DNA of 64,000 nt from Bacillota bacterium (lineage in GTDB: Bacteria; Bacillota; Clostridia; Acetivibrionales; DSM-1351): positions 1 to 64,000 of the forward strand of contig JAEVZU010000250.1 in the NCBI GenBank assembly GCA_023392075.1, given 5' to 3'. Made by a program: the position numbers and the translations under genes. Under the pieces are notes generated by a model. The model saw only the letters and a list, made by a program, of their open reading frames with translations, made no database searches and was not told where the DNA came from. Of the stretch, positions 23,829 through 31,071 are shown one piece after another; position 1 is the first letter of the stretch; every line of letters starts with the position of its first letter.

Positions 23829-24923
23829 ATGAAAAAATTACTTTCACTGGTACTGGTTTTAGCTCTGGCAGTTGCTTTTACAGCAGGCTGCGGATCAACT
23901 TCGACAAGCACAGCAACCAGCACTGCAGCAAATACTGCAGCCAACACTGAAACAAGCACGGCACCAAGCACAGCATCCAATACAGAACAGGCCACAGGTG
24001 ATGCAGTTAAGACCGGACTCGCAGTTATATCTACTGCTGCAAAGTCTACTGATGCCGGAGAAAAGGATGGATTGGCAGAAGTGGATTCTGTTGCTGTCGC
24101 AGTAACCGTGGATAAGGACGGTAAAATCGTGAAGTGTGTTATTGATACTGCACAGACAAAAATCAATTTTTCAAAAGATGGTAAAATACTTTCAGATCTC
24201 AAGGCAGAATACAAATCCAAGCAGGAACTTGGAGAAGAATACGGTATGAAGAAGGCTTCAAAAATCGGCAAGGAATGGTTTGAACAGGCAAATGCCTTTG
24301 CTGCCTATGCAGTTGGAAAGACAGTTGCTGAAATCAAGGGAGTTGCTGTAAATCAGGAAGGTGTTACTACCGATGCCGAATTATCAACATCTGTAACAGT
24401 ACATATCACTGATTATGTAGCTGCTATCGAAAAGGCTGTCAGCAATGCCAAGGATACAGGCGCAAAAGCAGGGGATAAACTTGGTCTTGCCATAGTAACA
24501 AGCATTTCCGGTTCCAAAGAGGCAGGAGATAAGGATGGCCTTGCTCAGGCTTATTCGAACTACACTGCAACTACTTTTGACGCTGCAGGAAAAATAACAA
24601 GCTGTGTTATAGATGCATCACAGTCAAATGTCAATTTCTCAAAAGCCGGCAAGATCACTTCCGACCTGAAAGCTCCATTACAGACAAAGGTTGAGCTTGG
24701 TGAAGGCTATGGAATGAAGAAGGCATCAAAGATCGGCAAGGAATGGTCTGAACAGGCTGATGCATTCTCAAAATATGTTGTTGGAAAAACAGTTGATGAG
24801 GTTAAAGGTATAGCAGTAAATGAAGAAGGCGTTGCCACAGCTGCAGAATTAACAAGCTCAGTTACTGTTCACATCTCTGACTTTACAAATATTATTGAAA
24901 AGGCTTCAAAAACCGCAAAATAA
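23829..24923 (+). CDS. pplA: FMN-binding lipoprotein with two FMN-binding domains (PplA-like)
   Basis: A 364-residue lipoprotein. The signal peptide ends with lipobox FTAGC (Cys21), then a Ser/Thr/Ala-rich spacer to about residue 60. Two homologous domains of about 145 residues follow. Each contains GLA.. at the start, VDKDGKI or FDAAGKI, GYGMKKASKIGKEW and a final AEL-[S/T]-[T/S]-SVTVHI stretch, where family members carry the threonine that is flavinylated. It is the probable extracellular electron carrier of the locus, loaded with FMN by the downstream ApbE. Gene order and domain duplication match Listeria PplA. Confidence 0.93.
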   Translation: MKKLLSLVLVLALAVAFTAGCGSTSTSTATSTAANTAANTETSTAPSTASNTEQATGDAVKTGLAVISTAAKSTDAGEKDGLAEVDSVAVAVTVDKDGKIVKCVIDTAQTKINFSKDGKILSDLKAEYKSKQELGEEYGMKKASKIGKEWFEQANAFAAYAVGKTVAEIKGVAVNQEGVTTDAELSTSVTVHITDYVAAIEKAVSNAKDTGAKAGDKLGLAIVTSISGSKEAGDKDGLAQAYSNYTATTFDAAGKITSCVIDASQSNVNFSKAGKITSDLKAPLQTKVELGEGYGMKKASKIGKEWSEQADAFSKYVVGKTVDEVKGIAVNEEGVATAAELTSSVTVHISDFTNIIEKASKTAK

Positions 24924-24991
24924 TAATAAAAATTATTTAAGTTGTAAAATATAAAATAGCATTATAATATAAATATATATTTATAAACAAT

Positions 24992-25018
24992 GAGAGGTAG
25001 TTTATCAAACTACCTCTC
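24992..25018 (+). terminator. stem-loop between pplA and apbE
   Basis: gagaggtagttt pairs with aaactacctctc around a three-base loop, 22 bases before the apbE start. There is no T run, so it may stabilise the highly expressed lipoprotein message or cause partial termination rather than a full stop. Confidence 0.55.
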
Positions 25019-25039
25019 TAAACATATTGAGGTGAGAAA

Positions 25040-26098
25040 TTGTTAAAAAAAATTATCGCAATTATATTACTGCTTGCAGCAGCTTTAAACATGGCATCCT
25101 GCGGAAAACCTGAAAAAAAGCGATATGAAGCACAGTTCCTGGAACTCTTTGATACTGTGACACAGATTGTAGCCTATTCCGACAGTAAGGAAGAGTTTAC
25201 AAAGCAATCCCAGCTAATATATGATACTCTCAAGGAATATCATCAGTTATATGACATATACAACGATTATCCCGGTATAAATAATATTAAAACAATAAAT
25301 GATAATGCAGGTATAAAACCTGTAAAAGTAGACAGGAAAATAATCGACCTGCTTCTTTTTTCAAAGAAGTGGTATAAAAATACAGACGGAAAATTGAATA
25401 TAGCATTGGGTGCGGTTCTGAAAATATGGCACAGGCACAGGGAGGAGGGCATAGAAGATGAGGCTGATGCGACTCTGCCTGATATGGAAGAACTTAAGGA
25501 AGCAAAAAAGCATACTGATATAAACAAAGTAGTAATAGATGAAGAAAATTCCACGGTTTTTCTGCAAGATCCCAAAATGAGCCTGGATGTGGGCGGGGTT
25601 GGCAAGGGCTATGCCACAGAACAGGTTTGCCTGAATGCAGCTAAAAACGGCTTTACTTCCGGACTGATTAGTGTCGGAGGCAATGTGCGTGCCATTGGCA
25701 GCAAGGGATCTCAACAGGAACTGTGGAATGTGGGTGTCCAGAATCCTGACAAGGAGAGTAAAAAGAATACTTTGAATATTGCCTATATATCCGATATGTC
25801 CCTGGTTTCCAGCGGAATTTATGAAAGGTATTACATTGTAAACGGAAAAAGATATCATCATATTATTGATCCCGACACTCTGTTTCCGGCAGATAACTTT
25901 TCCCAGGTCACTATCCTCTGCAAGGACTCGGGAGTGGCGGACGCAGCAGCAAAGGCAGCGTTCATACTTCCCTTTGACAAGGCACTGGAATATATAAATG
26001 CGCTGCCGGATGTAGAAGCCATGTGGGTATTTAAGGACGGCAGCATAAAGTACAGCGACGGATTTGAAAAGTACTTGAAGAAGCCTGATAATAAATAA
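25040..26098 (+). CDS. apbE: FAD:protein FMN transferase (ApbE/FmnB)
   Basis: A 352-residue lipoprotein. Lipobox MASC places the modified Cys near residue 21. Family motifs are present: FDTVTQIVAYS, LNIALGAVLKIWHRHR, SLDVGGVGKGYATEQV, then LISVGGNVRAIG, VSSGIYERYY and HHIIDPDTLFPA with the metal-binding Asp. It covalently attaches FMN from FAD to threonine in D-x2-[S/T]-[G/S]-A-T-type motifs of exported proteins. Likely clients in this locus are the PplA-like lipoprotein and, as proposed here, the loop of the NDH-2 fusion. The start is TTG 25040 after gaggtgag. Confidence 0.95.
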   Translation: MLKKIIAIILLLAAALNMASCGKPEKKRYEAQFLELFDTVTQIVAYSDSKEEFTKQSQLIYDTLKEYHQLYDIYNDYPGINNIKTINDNAGIKPVKVDRKIIDLLLFSKKWYKNTDGKLNIALGAVLKIWHRHREEGIEDEADATLPDMEELKEAKKHTDINKVVIDEENSTVFLQDPKMSLDVGGVGKGYATEQVCLNAAKNGFTSGLISVGGNVRAIGSKGSQQELWNVGVQNPDKESKKNTLNIAYISDMSLVSSGIYERYYIVNGKRYHHIIDPDTLFPADNFSQVTILCKDSGVADAAAKAAFILPFDKALEYINALPDVEAMWVFKDGSIKYSDGFEKYLKKPDNK

Positions 26099-26105
26099 AA
26101 AATAC

Positions 26106-26232
26106 CAAAGTATTTCAAATACTTTGAAAGCGCACATGGCCAATTAACCTCCTTTATTCGCCGTATAGCGGATGAGGAAGGAAAAGATTTCATCACATTT
26201 TGTGGCCACAAATGTGGCTTATGGAGGTTAAT
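26106..26232 (+). repeat. repeat family C copy with Shine-Dalgarno-pairing arms
   Basis: A stem-loop caaagtattt / aaatactttg (26106-26126) is followed by attaacctcc (26143-26152) and, at the far end, ggaggttaat (26223-26232), exact reverse complements of each other. Between them are cgcc/gcgg, ttttgtggccacaaa and gccacaaatgtggc. The right arm is the Shine-Dalgarno of the aldo/keto reductase gene. The copy at 51719-51860 has the same plan. Confidence 0.75.
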
Positions 26233-27342
26233 ATGGAAAAAAGAAAGTTTGGCAAGACCGGGCTGGAAACAACAATTCTCGGGTTCGGAGGGTTTCACCT
26301 GCTGGAAATACCTGTAGCCGAAGCAAAGTATCTTCTCAACAGGTATCTTGATGCGGGAGGAAATTACATTGAAACTGCCGCCAGTTACGGTGATGGTGAA
26401 TCGGAACGGAAGATAGGACAATCAGTGGCCCACAGGAGGAAGGAATTCATTCTGGCAACCAAGACAGGAGAAAGAACAAAATTAAAATGCCTTGAATCCC
26501 TTGACAGGAGTCTGAAAAATCTGAAGACAGATCATATTGACCTGTTTATAATGCATGCTGTCGGTACAATGTCCGAATTGGACACCATTCTCGGGCCGGG
26601 GGGAGCTCTTGAGGGAGCTCTGCAGGCAAAGCGGGAAGGAAAGATAATACATATCGGTATTTCCATGCACGGGCAGCCCGATGTATTGATCAGGGCTTTG
26701 AAAGAGTATGACTTTGATGCTGTAATGACTACCATAAATTATTATGACCGGTTTAATTTTCCTGAGATTGAAGAAGTATTGGTACCGCTGGCACTTGATA
26801 AGGAAACTTCAATTATACTTATGAAGCCGGTTGGGGACGGGTTACTCTGGAAATCGGTATTGCCGGCCTTCAGGTATGCATTTACCCAGCCCGCATCGGT
26901 AATTGTTGCAGGTATCAATAACAGAGAAATGCTTGAGGCCGATTTGGAATTGGCTGAAAAGTTCGTTCCCATGTCAAGAGATGAGATAGAGCAGCTTTAT
27001 GTCCAAGCTCCCGAACTTGGGAACTATGTCTGCAGACAGTGCGGAAAATGTGCCTGTCCCGAAGGTATACCAATCCAGGAGATTTTCAGATATGAAGGGT
27101 ATTTTGACAGACAGATGGCGGATGGCATTGTAACCAATGCTGCCGAATATTCCCTGAAGGAAAGACTGCGTTTCTGGTTCGGAAACAGGGAACTGGCTAT
27201 GGGACGCTATGAAGCGCTTGATGTAAAAGCCGATAGGTGCAGCCGGTGCGGAAAATGCATCCCTGACTGTCCTTACGGCATTGACATCGTCAGAAAGTTA
27301 TCCATCGCAGATTATAAGCTGGCTGGAAAAGACATATACTAA
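26233..27342 (+). CDS. aldo/keto reductase with C-terminal ferredoxin-like domain
   Basis: A 369-residue protein. An N-terminal TIM-barrel aldo/keto reductase domain (about residues 1-270: LGFGGFHLLEI, then SLKNLKTDHIDLFIMHAV) is followed by a domain with two cysteine clusters: CRQCGKCACPEGI and CSRCGKCIPDCPYGI. The Fe-S-bearing branch of the family is common in anaerobes and probably takes electrons from or gives them to ferredoxin; the substrate is unknown. The start is ATG 26233, directly after the ggaggttaat arm of repeat C. It follows the electron-transfer operon and could be read through from apbE. Confidence 0.92.
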   Translation: MEKRKFGKTGLETTILGFGGFHLLEIPVAEAKYLLNRYLDAGGNYIETAASYGDGESERKIGQSVAHRRKEFILATKTGERTKLKCLESLDRSLKNLKTDHIDLFIMHAVGTMSELDTILGPGGALEGALQAKREGKIIHIGISMHGQPDVLIRALKEYDFDAVMTTINYYDRFNFPEIEEVLVPLALDKETSIILMKPVGDGLLWKSVLPAFRYAFTQPASVIVAGINNREMLEADLELAEKFVPMSRDEIEQLYVQAPELGNYVCRQCGKCACPEGIPIQEIFRYEGYFDRQMADGIVTNAAEYSLKERLRFWFGNRELAMGRYEALDVKADRCSRCGKCIPDCPYGIDIVRKLSIADYKLAGKDIY

Positions 27343-27424
27343 CATTAATTTAACGTGTGTGCTAATTGGTTAATCAATATTGCAAGTAAAAGCTGTACTG
27401 ATTATATCGGTACTTCCGTACTAA

Positions 27425-27619
27425 CTTCAATCAATGCCTGCACACAAAGCGCTTACTTGAAATAGTACGGTTCACAACAAGTATTTTATTGCCGTCGCAT
27501 CGACCATCCGGGTCACGCGTGATGCTCAAAATGACCTCCTGTCACTTTGACGGCTAAAATGCCTGTTGTTTACCTACAAATTTCAGCAAGCACTTTTACC
27601 GTGCTGTCCATTGCTTGAA
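27425..27619 (+). repeat. repeat family B, 195-bp copy
   Basis: It shares aacttcaa, caatg, tgcacac, gaaatagtacggttc, caacaagtattttattgccg and acttttaccgtgctg in order with 43066-43153, and the right arm tccattgcttgaa (27607-27619). Relative to that copy it has a longer centre of about 90 bases with further inverted repeats (gcatc...gatgc). Confidence 0.8.
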
Positions 27620-27644
27620 GTTGTACTCGCGTACCGGTTATAAT
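27615..27644 (+). promoter_or_regulatory. promoter formed at the edge of repeat B
   Basis: TTGAAG (27615-27620), at the end of the repeat's right arm, and TATAAT (27639-27644) are 18 bases apart. It would drive the hydrogenase gene at 27898 with a 250-base leader. Confidence 0.45.
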
Positions 27645-27897
27645 CTATAACAAATTTAAATTGTAATGTTAAGAGTTAGTTTTACTAGCACAACGAGTTA
27701 ATTTAAAGAGGTGTGCCGAAGCAGATTAAAAAATGATGAAAATTGACGGAAGCCGGCCTCTCACACAATCAAAACACATAAGTTAAATCTGATTCCCGGT
27801 TGGTACGAGTAAATTAATGCCGGAAAACAAATAAATTTACACCGGCACAACCTGTTAAACCAAGGTGAGAGATATCTGAAGGAAATGGAGCTGACCC

Positions 27898-29148
27898 ATG
27901 CAAACATTTAATGATTTATATAACAGATTGGTAAAGGCAGCAGTTCAAAACAAGGTGAAAGAAGAAGTTGAGGAAATACGGAAGCAGGATTTTGATCCCC
28001 ATCAGCTGGACTGTCTTCTGCACCCCCGGGATTACGGGCCTGTGTGGCGCCTGGGGGATTGTGACTGCTGTGACGAGGACGGGAAGAACTGCCCCACAAA
28101 ATGCCTGTTTGATGCACTTGAAAAGGATGGGAAGGGAAATGTTTCAATTAACGTTGAAAAATGTGTGGGCTGCTCCGGCTGTGTGGACAGGTGCAAGGCT
28201 GAAAAACTTGTGGGGAGCAAGGATATACTGCCGACCCTGGATGCGGTCAATAATGCTGACGGACCTGTATATGCAATGATAGCACCGGCATTTATCAGCC
28301 AGTTCAGTGAAAAGGTCACGCCGGGCAAGCTGAGGAGTGCTTTTAAACGGCTTGGCTTCGCAGGTATGCTTGAGGTGGCACTGTTTGCCGATATTTTGAC
28401 ACTTAAGGAAGCATTGGAGTTTGACCGGAATATACTTGACGAAAAAGATTTTCTCCTCACCAGCTGCTGCTGTCCCATGTGGATAGCTATGATACGGAGG
28501 GTGTACAGCCAGTATGTCCCCCATGTCCCTGGTTCGGTATCGCCGATGATAGCCTGCGGGCGTTCCATAAAACTTTTGGAACCCAATGCGGTAACGGTGT
28601 TTATAGGACCCTGCATTGCAAAGAAGGCCGAAGCCCGCGAAAAGGATATATCCGATGCGGTGGATTTCGTACTTACTTTTCAGGAGGTTCAGGATATATT
28701 TGAAGCTGCAGGAATTGATCCTGCCGGGTTGAAGGAGGATTCCAGGGATCATTCCTCAAAGGCGGGAAGGATCTATGCCAGAACAGGCGGTGTAAGCGAA
28801 GCTGTCCAGACCACTGTTGAGAGACTCAATCCCCACAGAAAGATATCTGTCAAAGCTCAGCAGGCCGACGGGATGCCTGCCTGCAAAGAACTGCTTGGAG
28901 CCCTTAAGGAAGGCAGGGTAACTGCAAATTTCCTGGAGGGTATGGGCTGCGTAGGAGGTTGTGTCGGAGGCCCCAAGGCTATTCTGAACAGGGAGGACGG
29001 CAGAAAAAATGTCATGTCCTACGGCAGCCAGGCCGTGTATTCCACACCTATCGACAATCCATATGTCATAGACCTGCTGCACCGGCTTGGCTTTGACACA
29101 ATCGAAAGCCTGCTGGAGCGCAGCGACATCTTCACAAGGGAATTCTGA
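27898..29148 (+). CDS. [FeFe] hydrogenase with variant H-cluster motifs (group B-like)
   Basis: A 416-residue protein. The N-terminal part has a cysteine-rich segment CDCCDEDGKNCPTKC (about residues 59-73) and a ferredoxin-type CVGCSGCVDRCK (about 91-102). The H-cluster domain follows with L1 TSCCCPMW (from residue 188), L2 GPCIAKKAEA (from 237) and L3 EGMGCVGGCVGG (from 347). L1 has CCC rather than the CC of group A enzymes, and L2 begins GPC rather than MPC; the triple-cysteine form is typical of group B. It may therefore be slow, uptake-biased or regulatory rather than the main H2 producer. It stands alone, without maturases. Confidence 0.9.
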   Translation: MQTFNDLYNRLVKAAVQNKVKEEVEEIRKQDFDPHQLDCLLHPRDYGPVWRLGDCDCCDEDGKNCPTKCLFDALEKDGKGNVSINVEKCVGCSGCVDRCKAEKLVGSKDILPTLDAVNNADGPVYAMIAPAFISQFSEKVTPGKLRSAFKRLGFAGMLEVALFADILTLKEALEFDRNILDEKDFLLTSCCCPMWIAMIRRVYSQYVPHVPGSVSPMIACGRSIKLLEPNAVTVFIGPCIAKKAEAREKDISDAVDFVLTFQEVQDIFEAAGIDPAGLKEDSRDHSSKAGRIYARTGGVSEAVQTTVERLNPHRKISVKAQQADGMPACKELLGALKEGRVTANFLEGMGCVGGCVGGPKAILNREDGRKNVMSYGSQAVYSTPIDNPYVIDLLHRLGFDTIESLLERSDIFTREF

Positions 29149-29318
29149 AGTTAATACGGAAGTTACCTGTTGATATAAAAAAATTACAAAGGCAAAGCAA
29201 AATCTCCATAAATCACCCTGCTCATTACCGTAACCGATTATGGTAAACCGGCATATATTGTAAGGGGATGCTGCACTTATTTGCAAATCCTTTAGAAAAA
29301 AAGGAAAGAGTGATTTAT

Positions 29319-30599
29319 TTGAGAATACATGTTGTACGCCGTGGCGAAAGTATTTTTACTATTGGACGCAGATATAATGTTTCACCGCAAAAGATTATAT
29401 CCGACAATGAGCTTAGAAATCCGGCACAGCTGGTAATAGGACAAACTTTGGTCATACTTGAGGGAAACAGGAATCATGTGGTGGCTCCGGGACAATCCTT
29501 ATATTCCATTGCCGCTTTATACAGAATCAGCGTAAATGAAATACTTCAGGCAAATCCTCAGATTACCAACCCTTCACAGATAGCAGCCGGTCAGACAATA
29601 GTTATTCCTCCCAGAACAATTAACTTCGGGAATATACAGGTAAATGGGTATACATTCCCCAACATTAATCAGGACGTTCTCAGGAGAACTCTCCCAAATC
29701 TCACTTATTTAAGTATTTTCAGCTATCAGGTAAGACCGGACGGCAGTCTGAGGACCATAGAGGATGAACCCCTGATCAATGCTGCCAGAGCAGCCCGAGT
29801 AGCACCTTTGATGGTTATCACGAATCTGGGGGAAACGGGCGGCTTTAATAGTGATATTGCCCATTCCATACTCACAAATGAAGAGGTTCAGAACACTCTT
29901 CTGGACAATGCCATCAGAACCATGCGGGAAAAAAATTATTTCGGTCTGGATATAGACTTTGAATACATTTATCCTAATGATAGAGAAAACTATAACAATT
30001 TTCTGAGGAAAGCCGTTAATACACTCAGACCGCTTGGTTTTTCCGTTACCACCGCACTGGCGCCCAAAACATCGGCAACTCAGGCGGGTACACTGTATGA
30101 GGCACACGACTATCCTGTACACGGGGCTCTGGCTGATCACGTTATTATCATGACCTACGAATGGGGCTACACGTACAGTGCTCCTATGGCAGTTTCACCG
30201 ATTCCCGGTATCAGAAGAGTGCTTAATTATGCAGTAACAGCCATTCCCAGAGAAAAAATATTCATGGGTATGTCAAATTACGGCTATGACTGGACGCTGC
30301 CATATCAACCGGGAACCGCTGCCAGAACGGTGACGAATACAGGGGCTGTGGATCTTGCCAGGCGAAGAGGGGCTGTTATTCAATATGACGAAGAATCCCA
30401 GGCTCCGTTTTTTTACTATTATGATGATAACAGAAGACAGCATGTTGTCTGGTTTGAAGATGCAAGGAGCATACTTGCCAAGTTGTCTCTGGCAAACGAA
30501 TTCAGGCTGGGAGGCGTCAGTTATTGGACTATAATGAATTACTTCCCGCAAAACTGGCTGGTTTTGCGCAATGTTTACAATGTTGAGAAAGTTCTTTAA
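29319..30599 (+). CDS. LysM-GH18 spore peptidoglycan glycosidase (SleL/YaaH type)
   Basis: About 426 residues. Two LysM modules come first (IHVVRRGESIFTIGRRYNVS and NHVVAPGQSLYSIAALYRIS), then a GH18 domain with the catalytic FGLDIDFEY motif (D-x-D-x-E). This is the layout of SleL/YaaH N-acetylglucosaminidases that act on spore cortex fragments during germination. There is no signal peptide, as usual for that group. I choose TTG 29319 (MRIHVV...) because aaggaaagag lies eight bases upstream and family members begin at the LysM; an in-frame ATG at 29268 would add 17 residues. Confidence 0.88.
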   Translation: MRIHVVRRGESIFTIGRRYNVSPQKIISDNELRNPAQLVIGQTLVILEGNRNHVVAPGQSLYSIAALYRISVNEILQANPQITNPSQIAAGQTIVIPPRTINFGNIQVNGYTFPNINQDVLRRTLPNLTYLSIFSYQVRPDGSLRTIEDEPLINAARAARVAPLMVITNLGETGGFNSDIAHSILTNEEVQNTLLDNAIRTMREKNYFGLDIDFEYIYPNDRENYNNFLRKAVNTLRPLGFSVTTALAPKTSATQAGTLYEAHDYPVHGALADHVIIMTYEWGYTYSAPMAVSPIPGIRRVLNYAVTAIPREKIFMGMSNYGYDWTLPYQPGTAARTVTNTGAVDLARRRGAVIQYDEESQAPFFYYYDDNRRQHVVWFEDARSILAKLSLANEFRLGGVSYWTIMNYFPQNWLVLRNVYNVEKVL

Positions 30600-30628
30600 G
30601 TATATAAATTTTACCTTTTATTTATAGT

Positions 30629-30904
30629 TACCCTCTATTGACAATGTACAATACGTTTTTGAGTGGTTAATTTGCCCTGCGGTTGCATTGAAGCCGCTTG
30701 CAAGGCACAAAGCCTTACTGCACGCCTTTGCCTTGCCGCAAGCCAAATTATTTCACTCAAAAATCACCGACCTCACGCTGAGATATTTTGGCAATTTTCG
30801 AGGAGGATGGACGCAGCCTTACTTGACGCAAGGCAAGGACGACGACAAAGAAAAGTGGCAAAATAGCCGGCGTGAGGCGTGTTATACATTGTCAATAGAG
30901 GGTA
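30629..30904 (+). repeat. MITE-like repeat family A, full-length 276-bp copy
   Basis: The terminal inverted repeats are TACCCTCTATTGACAATGTA at the left and its reverse complement at the right, 20 bases each and exact. The interior has smaller inverted segments (cacgcc / ggcgtg; ttgccttgcc / ggcaagg) and would fold as a long imperfect hairpin. It encodes no transposase. Six other copies or parts in the window are deletion derivatives of this form. It lies between the SleL-type gene and speA. Confidence 0.92.
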
Positions 30905-31071
30905 TTGACATTAGGTTTAGCATGTGTTATTGTCTGCTTTGAATAGTTTATAATTATTCATAACTTGTGTGGAAAGCCTTGGAAGCGCAAGGTTTGGATG
31001 TTAAGGAATCCATTGTATTTATTTATGCGCGGGTGGATTTATGGACTCTATTTGATTGAAAGGAAGCAGAC

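Larger units (their letters stand above)
27343..27897 (+). other. 555-base intergenic region before the hydrogenase gene
   Basis: No credible gene. It holds a copy of repeat family B (27425-27619), a promoter whose -35 is formed by the repeat end (27615-27644), and about 250 bases of leader before the hydrogenase ATG. A loose inverted repeat (gtgtgccg near 27715 and cggcctctcacac near 27755) may be structured RNA, but I cannot assign it. Confidence 0.6.

Noticed and set aside
24105..24900. DNA-level direct repeat in the lipoprotein gene as a recent duplication
   Set aside because: The two domains are similar but differ throughout, so this is the ancient two-domain layout of the family rather than a recent event.
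27713..27770. Possible riboswitch or terminator in the hydrogenase leader
   Set aside because: Pairing between gtgtgccg and cggcctctcacac is asymmetric and no known motif is recognisable.
30688..30942. 84-codon open frame inside repeat A (KPLARHKALLHAFALPQAK...)
   Set aside because: It lies wholly in the repeat, and equivalent frames in other copies are broken by deletions. It looks like a by-product of the element, not a gene.
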